From Promethearchaeota archaeon (GTDB taxonomy: Archaea; Asgardarchaeota; Lokiarchaeia; Sigyniarchaeales; SOKP01), in the NCBI GenBank assembly GCA_019058245.1, contig JAHPZJ010000002.1:1-42555 (forward strand): DNA of 42,555 nt. Direction: 5' to 3'. Shown in pieces: positions 8,310 through 17,196 of the stretch. Within the stretch, counting starts at the first letter, position 1; each line of letters starts with the position of its first letter. The notes beneath the pieces were generated by a model. That model ran no database searches. It was given only the letters and a program-made list of their open reading frames with translations, and was not told where the DNA came from. The position numbers and the translations under genes are program-made.

Positions 8310-9740
8310 TTATTTTTTACTTTTTCTTAAATAATTAGAAATTTTTGGTAATAATGGAATAAATTCTAGAGGATCTCCAAAAACTGGGATTTTAATTTTA
8401 GTCAACTTTCTTGAAAAATTTTCTCTTTCTTGAGTCTGACTTAAATGTTGAATTATGGGGATTAATGGTTTGTTATGTTTGTGTCCTAAACTTAAACATT
8501 CTATCATAGTAGTAACGAATGATTCACTATTAGATATTTTAAGGACTGAAGTTAAGTAAAAACTTGGCATATCTAAAATTAATCCATCTATATTTCTATC
8601 AGATAAAGTAAGATCAATAATATTATGTACCGTATTTCCATAAAAAAATTGCGCTGCCATATCTAAAGGATTCTTCGAACTGGTACCTGGTAAAAGAAAT
8701 TTAGAATTCAACTTATTCTGAATTTCGGGGCTGAACTGAGGTACTTTTAGTCCTGCTTTTTCAAGGAGGTCAACTAGAATCACACCATAACCTCCACTAA
8801 CACTAAATATTGCTATATTTTTCAGATTGAAAGTTCCATAAAAATCAATTAAACGGGCAGTATTCAACAATTGCTCTAAAGATTCTACTCTAATTACGTT
8901 AAATTGTTTAAATAAGGCGTCCCAAAGGCGATTATCCCCTGATATTGAAGCGGTATGTGTTTTAGCTGCAATAGATCCAGTTTCAGTTTGACCTCCTTTT
9001 AATGCTATAATTGGCTTTTTATTTTGTTTGAGAACTTTTTTTAAAGCATCAATTCTTCCTTCTTTAATACCTTCTATATAACATAAGATAATATCTGTTT
9101 CAGGATCATTACTTAAAAAGTAAAGTAAGTCAACAAAATCAATATCCGCTCCATTTCCAAATGAAAATACTTTAGAAAAATTTATCCCTAATGATTCTGC
9201 TCCATATATAGCAATATTACATATTCCACCTGATTGTGCTATAAATCCTATATTTCCTGGTGTCGTAGGAAATTGATTGCGCCATGCAATACCCAATTTG
9301 GGATAAAATAAGCCCAATCCATTTGGTCCAAGAATTCTTAATTTATTTTGTGCTCGTTTTAGTAATTCTTTCTCTAATTCAATACCTTCCTCTTTACCCG
9401 AATCTGAAAATTCAGATGTAAATACTGTAACTAATTTTACTTTTTTTTCAACACAGTCCTCAATAATTTTTAAAATCTGAGATGGAGGAACAGCTATAAA
9501 GGCAAAATCGACATCTCCAGGAATGTCTTTTAATGTTAGAAAAAGATTTTTATTATCAAAATTAGGTATTTTTTCACCTGAAGAATGTACAGCATATATA
9601 GATCCTTTAAAATTCTCAAGATGATTTCTTAAAAAGAAATAATCTCTCTTTTTTGATGGACCAATTACCGCTATAGATTTAATATTGTTAATAAATGAAA
9701 TATCTTTAAAATCTGAATCTGTAGTGCCTTTCTTAATCAT
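8310..9740 (-). CDS. Acyl-CoA synthetase (ADP/NDP-forming), alpha subunit-like
   Basis: The 476-residue leftward protein matches the alpha subunit of archaeal ADP-forming acyl-CoA synthetases (length about 460). It has an N-terminal CoA-binding Rossmann domain (IAVIGPSKK), a ligase domain around ILGPNGLGLF and IAQSGGICN, and the active-site loop AAKTHTASISG, where His262 is the phosphorylated His of the family. The reaction is acyl-CoA + ADP + Pi <-> acid + CoA + ATP. The ATP-grasp beta subunit is not fused and not seen in the window, so it should lie elsewhere. The gene converges on hdrA, with only four bases between the stops. It fits the Kor complex next door, which would make the acyl-CoA substrate. 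The acid specificity cannot be inferred. Confidence 0.88.
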   Translation of the reverse strand: MIKKGTTDSDFKDISFINNIKSIAVIGPSKKRDYFFLRNHLENFKGSIYAVHSSGEKIPNFDNKNLFLTLKDIPGDVDFAFIAVPPSQILKIIEDCVEKKVKLVTVFTSEFSDSGKEEGIELEKELLKRAQNKLRILGPNGLGLFYPKLGIAWRNQFPTTPGNIGFIAQSGGICNIAIYGAESLGINFSKVFSFGNGADIDFVDLLYFLSNDPETDIILCYIEGIKEGRIDALKKVLKQNKKPIIALKGGQTETGSIAAKTHTASISGDNRLWDALFKQFNVIRVESLEQLLNTARLIDFYGTFNLKNIAIFSVSGGYGVILVDLLEKAGLKVPQFSPEIQNKLNSKFLLPGTSSKNPLDMAAQFFYGNTVHNIIDLTLSDRNIDGLILDMPSFYLTSVLKISNSESFVTTMIECLSLGHKHNKPLIPIIQHLSQTQERENFSRKLTKIKIPVFGDPLEFIPLLPKISNYLRKSKK

Positions 9741-9840
9741 TATTTCATCAAATTATTCATAAAATTAAATTTTTCAGATTTTTTATCATAAACTATTTGT
9801 TTTATTATTAGTAATTGAAAGAATACTTTTTTTGATAGAG

Positions 9841-10025
9841 TAAGAAATCTTGATTTTTTTCGATTGTGTCAAAGTAGATTAGATTATTTTCATTTTTGTC
9901 AAATAATCTTAGAATTTCTTCAATTTTGTCAATAATATAGAGAAATCAAAAAGAAATTAGTTTTTCCCAAAAATGCTAACAGAATGGGAATAAGAGCCCA
10001 TTATTATTCTCCATTTTTGTCAAAA
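9841..10025. repeat. Degenerate 30-bp-phased repeats around a TTTTGTCAAA core
   Basis: In the 441-base gap between the divergent genes at 9740 and 10182, the core (A/T)TTTTGTCAAA or a variant recurs with its GTC ending at 9870, 9900, 9930 and 10021, that is at spacings of 30, 30 and 91 bases. The 30-base units ending at 9900 and 9930 match at 22 of 30 positions and the first matches the third at 19. There are no unique spacers, so this is not a CRISPR array. The phasing of about three helical turns fits a set of protein-binding sites on one DNA face. The gap also contains a hairpin-like TTCCCA/TGGGAA pair at 9965-9990, and no open frame I would defend. Confidence 0.55.
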
Positions 10026-10117
10026 AAATCGATAATCTTAAATAATAAAGATTCAAATATACAAATCAACGAAAGCCTTTTGAAATTATATTAAATTTTA
10101 AGTCTTTTGATTTGTGA

Positions 10118-10140
10118 CCAAAATATAAAATATATTTTGG
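10118..10140. promoter_or_regulatory. 10-bp perfect inverted repeat over a TATA-like core before the secreted protease
   Basis: The arms CCAAAATATA and TATATTTTGG are perfect complements with a 3-base centre. The element sits 42-64 bases before the ATG at 10182 and includes the best TATA-like sequence of the region. This is where a repressor could block TBP binding. It could equally be a chance AT-rich palindrome, although the CC/GG ends make that less likely. Confidence 0.4.
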
Positions 10141-10181
10141 CTTACAAAAAATTTACTAAAAAAAAAAGAAATGAGTAAAAA

Positions 10182-12341
10182 ATGAAGAAAAAACAAATTG
10201 TCGTATTACTGATAGTCTTCACCTTTTTAAATGTTGCGGCTATAGCAGTATTTTCAAATGCATCTCAAACATCCACAAAAACTTTAGATCGTGGAATAAA
10301 AGATTTAACACCTGAAGATTTGGGTGATAAAGAAATTGCTATACGCAAACAAGCTGCAGAAGTAGGAAGTGCGCTTGCAACTGGTGCTTCAGCTATAGGT
10401 GAACCTGCTGAGCTAGGTGATACATTTACTTTTGATCTTTCTGATGATTATTATGGTACTGAATACCCTGAAGAATTTGTTGTTTTATTAGAAGGAGAAC
10501 ATTGTCTTATTCTTATCACCACCGAAGCAAATGAAAGTTATGATGGTACATATTATCATTATGATAATCCATATGGTACATGGGGAGTAGATGAACACTT
10601 AATAACCCTTGAACAACTTGAATATTTGAAGAATGAATTTGATAATACAATTTATCCAAGGGTCACAGGTGTGTTTGGAGAACCTCTTCCCCGTGGTGAT
10701 GAGGGTCAAAAAATATGGACTTTAATATTCAATATCCGTGATGATTCTTATTATGATGATAGTGCTGAATCTTATGTAGTAGGATATTTCTCTGCTTCCA
10801 CTAGTGCTGAATACAACAAAAACATTATGCATATTGATACATATGATTGGGAAAATCGTGCTGGTCCCGGTACAAGCCAGGTTATGGAAGGTGTTTTTGC
10901 TCATGAATTTCAACATTTAGTACACTTTGATCAAGATCCTGATGAACCTTCTTGGGTAGATGAGGGATGTGCCGATTTAGCTAGTTATTTATGTGGTTAT
11001 GGGCATTGGACTAGCCATATATTCAATTATCTTGCTTATCACTGGTTTACACCCCTTACTTTCTGGGGAAATAGCTTAGCAGATTATGGAGCTAGTTATC
11101 TCTTTGCACTTTATCTCTATGAGCATTATGGAGGAGATGAATTCTTCCGAACTTTAGTTCAAGAACAAGCAAATGGTATTGAAGGCATTGAAAATGCTTT
11201 AAAAACAATGAGTTGTGGTCATGGTCATCGAAATCATCATCGTATTCCAAGTTTTAATGAAATATTTGATGATTGGACAATAGCGAACTATCTTGATGAT
11301 ACTACTAGAAAGGGTGGGAAATATGGTTATTATACCCTAGATATACCTAGTGATGATACAGGTGGTTGGTCGATGGATGATATACTATCCTATGGTTGGG
11401 GAGAGCCTATTTTTTCTGGAGATTGGGAATTAGCTGGCTGGTGGGGTTCCCCACAACCGTATACAGCACATTATTATAGATTCACTAATGATGACTGGGC
11501 TAAAGTATACATAGATGGAGCTGATACTTCAGGTACTCCTGCTTATAGTGGAACATATGAATGGTATTCTGATGCTAATGCTTGGGCTTGGCGCAGTTTT
11601 AGTCAAAATTTTACTATTCCTGAGGATGGTACAACTACTCTTAATTTCTATACCTACTTTGAGATAGAGGATGATTGGGATTATGGGTACGTAGAAGTTA
11701 ATGATGGGGGGCATTGGTATACATTAAATGATCCTTCATTTATGATGTATGTATACAATTCCATTACTGATGAGTATGATTATGTACCTATGAGAGATTT
11801 TGTAGCAATTGCGCAAGACAATCCAAACTGTCCTGCTGGTCGTGAGCCAACTGATTATGAAGCTGCTGGAGAATGGTATGGATTTACGGGTCTGAGTAAT
11901 GGTTGGGTGCCTGTGAGCATGGATTTAACCCCTTTTGCAGGTAAGAATATAGAGATTCACTTCCGCTTATGGCAGGATGGTGCATTTACACTACAAAATA
12001 TGTACGTTGATGATATTGAAATTACAAATGATGTATTTCCTCTTGATGATGTAGAGAGTGGAGAAAATGGTTGGACAACAGATGGTTGGTATATAACTGA
12101 TGGTATTCTCGAAAATAATTGGGAAGTTACAGTATTAAATTTAGATTATCCTCTTGTGGATCCAGAAGTTGTATTAGACTTGAATTATGTCCTTCATATG
12201 TGGGTTTGGTCTGGTACACAAAGTGGTATAATGTGGGTTTCACCCTCCAGAGAAAATAATATTCGATTAATCATTGTTAGCAATCGTGCTGATCATATCT
12301 TGACTTCTGATTATGTTATAGGTGTTAACGTAAGAGAGTAG
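10182..12341 (+). CDS. Secreted zinc metalloprotease (M6/M30-like) with C-terminal beta-sandwich regions
   Basis: The 719-residue protein starts with a signal peptide (KKK, then a hydrophobic stretch to about residue 26). The catalytic site is HEFQH at 241-245 (His241, Glu242, His245), with a likely third zinc ligand Glu261 in WVDEG. This arrangement resembles peptidases M30 (hyicolysin) and M6 (immune inhibitor A). The second half (about 400-719) is rich in Trp, Tyr, Gly and Asp and looks like jelly-roll or adhesion modules; two segments (NFYTYFEIEDDWDYG and MYVDDIEITND) resemble the MAM-like regions of M6 proteins. No membrane anchor is visible at the C-terminus, so release or binding to the cell surface is possible. 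The ATG at 10182 is the first in frame; an ATG at 10171 leads to an early stop. Confidence 0.85.
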   Translation: MKKKQIVVLLIVFTFLNVAAIAVFSNASQTSTKTLDRGIKDLTPEDLGDKEIAIRKQAAEVGSALATGASAIGEPAELGDTFTFDLSDDYYGTEYPEEFVVLLEGEHCLILITTEANESYDGTYYHYDNPYGTWGVDEHLITLEQLEYLKNEFDNTIYPRVTGVFGEPLPRGDEGQKIWTLIFNIRDDSYYDDSAESYVVGYFSASTSAEYNKNIMHIDTYDWENRAGPGTSQVMEGVFAHEFQHLVHFDQDPDEPSWVDEGCADLASYLCGYGHWTSHIFNYLAYHWFTPLTFWGNSLADYGASYLFALYLYEHYGGDEFFRTLVQEQANGIEGIENALKTMSCGHGHRNHHRIPSFNEIFDDWTIANYLDDTTRKGGKYGYYTLDIPSDDTGGWSMDDILSYGWGEPIFSGDWELAGWWGSPQPYTAHYYRFTNDDWAKVYIDGADTSGTPAYSGTYEWYSDANAWAWRSFSQNFTIPEDGTTTLNFYTYFEIEDDWDYGYVEVNDGGHWYTLNDPSFMMYVYNSITDEYDYVPMRDFVAIAQDNPNCPAGREPTDYEAAGEWYGFTGLSNGWVPVSMDLTPFAGKNIEIHFRLWQDGAFTLQNMYVDDIEITNDVFPLDDVESGENGWTTDGWYITDGILENNWEVTVLNLDYPLVDPEVVLDLNYVLHMWVWSGTQSGIMWVSPSRENNIRLIIVSNRADHILTSDYVIGVNVRE

Positions 12342-12632
12342 AAACGTTAAAAGTAAAAATAAATAATTAATAATTTTTTTTTTTTATGTTTTTTCTATGT
12401 TTAACTGAAATCCTTATTATATTAAAATTTCATAAAATTTACTTTAAGATGAAGGATATAGGAGAAATTTAATAATATCTGATTATTAATAATTTGAGAT
12501 AAAGAGTTAGGTTTTTTACTGAATCAATCAACTATATTATTATTTCTTGATAAGATATCTGCATTTTAAAAAATGTGTGTTTAGTTTAAAATAATCGATA
12601 ATGATTTTAATATTGAGCAATGGTATATTAGT
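12342..12632. other. Intergenic stretch with a poly-T terminator and no gene
   Basis: The first part holds a 12-base T-run at 12374-12385, a typical archaeal intrinsic termination signal for the protease gene. The rest is AT-rich with several possible TATA-like sequences before the TTG start at 12633. I see no supportable open frame on either strand. Confidence 0.6.
12374..12385 (+). terminator. Poly-T terminator after the secreted protease
   Basis: Twelve consecutive T residues begin 33 bases after the stop codon. Archaeal RNA polymerase terminates at such T-runs without needing a hairpin. Confidence 0.6.
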
Positions 12633-13562
12633 TTGGAAATTAAAAAAATTCAAGAATTACTTGATAAATTAAGAGAGGATAACACATCTGGAGCAAGAGA
12701 ATTTATCGATAAAGCTCTTGAAATAGTTAAAACTCAACTTAAACTAATTAAAGATCCTCACAAAGATATAAGAGATAATATTATTAATTTATTGAATCAA
12801 ATAATCGATACACGCCCAAGTATGGCTCCTTTAATCAATACTGCGGGATATATTGTTAATAATTTGGAAAGTTTTTCTAAAATTGCGATAGAAGACAGAC
12901 TATCTCAGTTTAAAAACGATAGAGAAAAAAGATATAATTCTTTAGCGACAAATTTTCACAGTTTTTGGAAAAAAAAGAAATTAAAATCATTTAAAATAAT
13001 GTTAATATCCTATAGTTCAACAATTATTAATTTATTACTTAAAATAAAAAATTTTAACTTTGAAATTTATGTGTTGGAATCCAGACCATTACTTGAGGGG
13101 CAGCGTGTAGCAGAGATTTTATCCGTCTATTATAAAACACATCTAATTATTGATGCCGCAATTGGTTATTTTATCAAAGATATTGATGTAGTTTTAATAG
13201 GTGCCGACACTATATTAAAAGATGGTTCAATTATCAATAAAATTGGGACATTTCCGTTATGTTTATTAGCTCACACCCATAAAATAGAAGTTTATGGCGT
13301 ATGTGATTCCTTTAAATACAATTTAAAAAGTCATTATGACCAAAATGTTGAGATTTTGGAAAAACCAATTAATGAAGTTTATGACAAAGTGATAACAAAT
13401 AAATTTTTAGAGGTTCATAATTTTTATTTTGATATTACTCCACCACATTATATTTCTGGAATAATCTCAGATTTAGGTGTGTTAAGTATTTCTGAATTTT
13501 TAGAAGAAGTGAAAAAAATCCTTCCTATCGAGTGGTTTAAATATCTACTAAACGACAAATAA
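12633..13562 (+). CDS. eIF2B alpha/beta/delta family protein
   Basis: The 309-residue protein has the fold signature of the eIF2B alpha/beta/delta, ribose-1,5-bisphosphate isomerase and methylthioribose-1-phosphate isomerase superfamily. It shows an N-terminal helical region, then YVLESRPLLEGQR, VVLIGADTILKDGS with NKIGTF, and a C-terminal FDITPPHYISGIISDLG. It could be a sugar-phosphate isomerase or an archaeal aIF2B-like protein; the sequence alone does not separate these. The start is a TTG at 12633, because the nearest upstream ATG (12620) reaches a stop after three codons and the next in-frame ATG would remove a third of the helical domain. The M28 peptidase gene begins two bases after its stop, so the two genes form a transcription unit. 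Confidence 0.82.
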   Translation: MEIKKIQELLDKLREDNTSGAREFIDKALEIVKTQLKLIKDPHKDIRDNIINLLNQIIDTRPSMAPLINTAGYIVNNLESFSKIAIEDRLSQFKNDREKRYNSLATNFHSFWKKKKLKSFKIMLISYSSTIINLLLKIKNFNFEIYVLESRPLLEGQRVAEILSVYYKTHLIIDAAIGYFIKDIDVVLIGADTILKDGSIINKIGTFPLCLLAHTHKIEVYGVCDSFKYNLKSHYDQNVEILEKPINEVYDKVITNKFLEVHNFYFDITPPHYISGIISDLGVLSISEFLEEVKKILPIEWFKYLLNDK

Positions 13563-13564
13563 AT

Positions 13565-14812
13565 ATGAAATATAAATTAAAAATGAGTGTAGAAGAAATA
13601 CATAATAAACGAGAAGATTCTCATATAATAAGTAAAAAACTTAGTGAGGATAATGCATATCGGATAACAGAAAAACTGGCATTTCCTCGATTAGTGGGTT
13701 CAGAAGGGGAGAAAAAAGCATTAGCAATAATATCAGATGAATTTAAGAAGGCAGGTTATAATTCAATATACAAAGACAATTTTAAAACTTCCTTCTATAT
13801 CTGGAAAGTATTAAGATATGGATTTTTTCCAGCAGGGTTTTGTCTAATTCTTTTAGGATTAACATTTTTCATTAATCCATGGCTCACTATAGGATTAATT
13901 TTAATAAATATTTATATATGTACTAAGATACTTGGATTAGCTACTTCACGTGAAAATAAGCTATTAAAAAATGATGATAAAAATTTTACTACAGAAAACA
14001 TTTTTACTACTCTAAAAAGTAAGAATTCAAGAGCAAAAGTTATATTTATAGGACATTGGGATTCAAAATCCCAGACATTCCCTAGTTCATTAAGAATTAT
14101 TCTTTTCATGATTGCTCTTTTTGGATTTATAATAATTATCCTATTCTCTCTCATAGTTTCTATTATTCAATTATTATTTCCTTTCAATAATCTAATTTTA
14201 AATATTATAATGCTATGCTTCTGTATTTCAATAGCTTTAATTAGCAATTTAAATTATTTCAATAAAACAGGAAATAATTCACCTGGAGCTTATGATAATG
14301 CTGCAGCTGTAGGAGTAATTATTGAACTCGCTAGATATTATAAAAGCAATCCTATAGATAATATTGATTTTATATTTTTAAGTACTAGTTCTGAAGAATT
14401 AAACTTAGCTGGAGCAAAATTTTTCATTCAGAATTATAAAAAGGAACTAGAACGAACATCAACCTATTTTATTAACCTTGATCTTATTGGGGGTGATGAA
14501 CTGATTAGATTAATTACCTCGTATGGAATCCCTCGAAAATTATCCTCTAAGAAATTAAAAAAATTATTTTTAGAAAGTGCTAACAAATTAAATATTAAAA
14601 TAAAAGATATTTATGTACCCACTGGTGTATGGTCTGACTACATGCCAATTATTCAAGAAGGGTTTGAAGCCTGTTGGCTTGGTTCTCAGCTTGGGTTAAA
14701 ATATGTACATACTAAAAAGGATAATATGGATTTAGTAACAAAACAAGGAATAAAAAATATCCTTCTCTTATGTGAAGATGTTGTAAAAAATTTGAACAAT
14801 GAATATGACTAA
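13565..14812 (+). CDS. Membrane-embedded M28-family metallopeptidase
   Basis: The 415-residue protein has the M28 (aminopeptidase Y/PSMA-like) metal set: His164 in IGHWDSKSQ, Asp244 in GAYDNAAA, Glu277/Glu278 in SSEELNLAG, Asp306 in LDLIGG and His382 in KYVHTKKD. What is unusual is the architecture. Two blocks of hydrophobic helices interrupt the peptidase: one at about 83-125, before the first ligand, and one at about 175-230, between His164 and Asp244. The active site may therefore lie against the membrane. It probably trims peptides or processes a membrane substrate. It is co-transcribed with the eIF2B-family gene two bases upstream. All ligands are intact, so it is probably active. Confidence 0.85.
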   Translation: MKYKLKMSVEEIHNKREDSHIISKKLSEDNAYRITEKLAFPRLVGSEGEKKALAIISDEFKKAGYNSIYKDNFKTSFYIWKVLRYGFFPAGFCLILLGLTFFINPWLTIGLILINIYICTKILGLATSRENKLLKNDDKNFTTENIFTTLKSKNSRAKVIFIGHWDSKSQTFPSSLRIILFMIALFGFIIIILFSLIVSIIQLLFPFNNLILNIIMLCFCISIALISNLNYFNKTGNNSPGAYDNAAAVGVIIELARYYKSNPIDNIDFIFLSTSSEELNLAGAKFFIQNYKKELERTSTYFINLDLIGGDELIRLITSYGIPRKLSSKKLKKLFLESANKLNIKIKDIYVPTGVWSDYMPIIQEGFEACWLGSQLGLKYVHTKKDNMDLVTKQGIKNILLLCEDVVKNLNNEYD

Positions 14813-14820
14813 TTATCTGA

Positions 14821-14852
14821 TTTTTTTTTATAAAATTTCAATTATTTTTTTT
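14821..14852 (+). terminator. Double T-run after the M28 peptidase gene
   Basis: A run of nine T (14821-14829) and one of eight T (14845-14852) follow the stop at 14812 and separate this unit from the por operon. Confidence 0.5.
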
Positions 14853-14962
14853 AATCGAAATCTATAAAAGTTATAGGAAAAAATATACATAATTTAATTT
14901 TTATCCTAAGATTTATTTTTATGAAATTGATGATTTTAAAAATAACCTAAAGGTAAGTAAAA

Positions 14963-15952
14963 ATGATAACTCCAGAACAAATGAAAGAAATTTTAAAAGA
15001 ACATGTAATTAATCTTAGATTCCACGCTCGCGGTGGACAAGGAGGAGTCACTGCTTCTAATCTATGTGTGGAGGCATTCTATGGTTATGGAGTATGTCAA
15101 CCTTCATTTGGGGCAGAACGTATGGGATCTCCAACCGAGAGTTATGTTAGACTAAGTGCAAATGAGGATCTAGTAAGAACAAATGAACAGGTCTATGCTC
15201 CGCATGCTGTTTCAGTATTAGATCCTTCTCTTTTGGGAGAGATAGATGTAACAGCAGGAATTGCTCCAGGAGGATGGCTTATTGTAAATACAACAATGGA
15301 TCAAATTACTATTCAACAAGTTATTGGCCGAAAGGATGTAAACATTGCAACTATAGATGCATTAAACATTGCAATGGAAATTCTTGGTAGGAATATAACA
15401 AATACTATTATCTTAGGTGCTTTATTAAGAGTTATGCCAATTTTTTCTATTGATGCCTTAGCAGATGCAATAATGCAACGATTTAAAGGTGAAATTGCTG
15501 GTAAAAATGTTGCTGCTATTAAACGTGCTTTTGAGGAAACTTGTACATATGAGACTTCTGAAGCTTCTGATATTGATTTTAGTTTAGATACAAAAATTCG
15601 ATGGCAACAAGTTTATCCCGGATTACCAGGGTACAAAGACCTTGATAAGGCTGGAGTATGGTATTGTGATGAAGATGTTATAGAAATTGGGAGTAAGCAA
15701 GTCAATACAGGTTCTTGGGGTGAATGGGATATGATTTGGGATGAAGAAAAATGTACTGATTGTGCCCAATGTTGGTATATTTGCCCTGATTTTGCTATTA
15801 TGCGAGAAAAAGGAGAAGATGGACTATGGCACATGAAAGGTATTGACCAATCCCATTGTAAATCCTGTCAAAATTGTCTTGAAATTTGCCCAGTAGAGGC
15901 GATTACAAAAAAATTAAAACAAGGTCCAGCAGCTTGTGCTGCTCCAGAATAA
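14963..15952 (+). CDS. porG: 2-oxoacid (pyruvate-type):ferredoxin oxidoreductase, fused gamma-delta subunit
   Basis: The 329-residue protein joins a gamma domain (FHARGGQGGVTASNL, PSFGAERMGSP, about 1-200) to a delta ferredoxin domain with two clusters, from Cys264 (CTDCAQCWYICP) and Cys299 (CKSCQNCLEICP). Four-subunit archaeal Por enzymes usually encode these as separate porG and porD. FGAERMGSP is typical of PorG, in contrast to the KorC at 2858. The tail ends in an Ala/Pro-rich GPAACAAPE. AAAGGTAAG at 14949-14957 supports the ATG at 14963. The gene is followed after 13 bases by porA. Substrate is pyruvate or a related 2-oxoacid. Confidence 0.92.
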   Translation: MITPEQMKEILKEHVINLRFHARGGQGGVTASNLCVEAFYGYGVCQPSFGAERMGSPTESYVRLSANEDLVRTNEQVYAPHAVSVLDPSLLGEIDVTAGIAPGGWLIVNTTMDQITIQQVIGRKDVNIATIDALNIAMEILGRNITNTIILGALLRVMPIFSIDALADAIMQRFKGEIAGKNVAAIKRAFEETCTYETSEASDIDFSLDTKIRWQQVYPGLPGYKDLDKAGVWYCDEDVIEIGSKQVNTGSWGEWDMIWDEEKCTDCAQCWYICPDFAIMREKGEDGLWHMKGIDQSHCKSCQNCLEICPVEAITKKLKQGPAACAAPE

Positions 15953-15965
15953 TTGAGGTGAAAAA

Positions 15966-17195
15966 ATGTCAATAGAACCTATGAGAATTTTTTTTAAGGA
16001 AATAAAGGAACCTATAGAAACTACCATGATTGGAAATTACGCAGTCGCAGGAGGAGTGACTCAAACTGATCCCGATGTGATATGCGCTTTTCCTATCACA
16101 CCACAAACTCAATCAGTTGAAGGCCTATCTGATGTTGTTCATAACGGAAGGTTAAAAGCAGCATTTGTAAATGTAGAATCAGAACTCGCAGCAATAAGTT
16201 TTTCTACAGCTGCATGCGCAGCAGGAGCAAGAGCTTTTACAGCCACAGCTAGTCAGGGCTATTTATTAATGACTGAAGCACTTCCTATGGCTGTAGGATG
16301 GAGATTACCTTTAACAATGATGATTTCCGCAAGAGCCTTTAATTCACCTAATCTATCTATTTGGAATTCATGGGAATATACTCAAACTAATTCTGAACTT
16401 GGCTGGAACATAATTGTATCTGAAAATGTTCAAGAAACATACGATGCTGCAATTCTCTCAGTTATGATTTCCGAAGATAGTTTATTTCCAACTATGTTTG
16501 TTCATGATGGGTTTATAATATCACATTCAGTTCAGAAATTGACTCTTATCCCAGATGAAACTGTCAGAAGAATGACTCCTAAAAAAACACGACATAGTAT
16601 TGATCCATCAAAACCAGGAACTTGGGGAGGTATTGTTACTCCTGCTTATTTTATGGAAGGAAGAGCAAATCTAGAAGAAGCAAAAAAACCTGTTTTAAGT
16701 CAAATGGAGAATACTTTCAATAAATTTAAAGCGGAAACAGGAAGAGAATATAATTTAATCGAAACATATAATTTAGATAATTCTTCTAAAACTGCTTTTT
16801 GTACAATGGGATCCATGTGTGGTAATATCATAAGTTGGATGACAAGAAATAAGGATGTTGGCTTGATTAAAATTAGAGCATATCGACCATTTCCATATAA
16901 TGAATTACGAAAAATTGTTGAAGAAAATAATTTAGAAAAATTAATTCTACTAGAAAAAAGTGACTCTTTGAATGGATTATTACCACCTTTTTCAATGTCA
17001 GTAGCGTCTGCCTTATATCCATTAGGAACAATTTTTAGAAGTTTTATCGTTGGGTTAGGAGGAAGGGATGTAACTCGAGATGAGTTTGACATAGCAAAAA
17101 GGAAAATGGAATCTGTATCAGATATGAAGGGACAATTATATCAATATCTCGGAGTACGAGAAACTAAAGAAAACATTTATGGGGTGGATAGATAA
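15966..17195 (+). CDS. porA: 2-oxoacid (pyruvate-type):ferredoxin oxidoreductase, alpha subunit
   Basis: The 409-residue protein has the PorA layout: GNYAVAGGV, the substrate-site loop AFPITPQTQSVE, VESELAAIS, a TASQGYLLM segment, and a C-terminal domain with IRAYRPFPYNEL. Where canonical PorA proteins have an IWxDHSD-type loop, this one reads SIWNSWEYTQTNSELGW, so substrate preference may differ from pyruvate. An AATTGAGGTG Shine-Dalgarno-like stretch at 15951-15960 precedes the ATG. Its stop codon (17193-17195) is immediately followed by the preferred start of the beta subunit at 17197. Confidence 0.92.
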   Translation: MSIEPMRIFFKEIKEPIETTMIGNYAVAGGVTQTDPDVICAFPITPQTQSVEGLSDVVHNGRLKAAFVNVESELAAISFSTAACAAGARAFTATASQGYLLMTEALPMAVGWRLPLTMMISARAFNSPNLSIWNSWEYTQTNSELGWNIIVSENVQETYDAAILSVMISEDSLFPTMFVHDGFIISHSVQKLTLIPDETVRRMTPKKTRHSIDPSKPGTWGGIVTPAYFMEGRANLEEAKKPVLSQMENTFNKFKAETGREYNLIETYNLDNSSKTAFCTMGSMCGNIISWMTRNKDVGLIKIRAYRPFPYNELRKIVEENNLEKLILLEKSDSLNGLLPPFSMSVASALYPLGTIFRSFIVGLGGRDVTRDEFDIAKRKMESVSDMKGQLYQYLGVRETKENIYGVDR

Positions 17196-17196
17196 A

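Noticed and set aside
9841..10025. Possible CRISPR array because of the regular 30-base spacing
   Set aside because: The whole 30-base unit is itself the repeat and is degenerate; there are no unique spacers and no cas genes.
17179..17196. ATG at 17179 as the start of the beta-subunit gene
   Set aside because: It overlaps the end of porA and lacks a ribosome site, while GGGGTGG stands at the right distance before the ATG at 17197.
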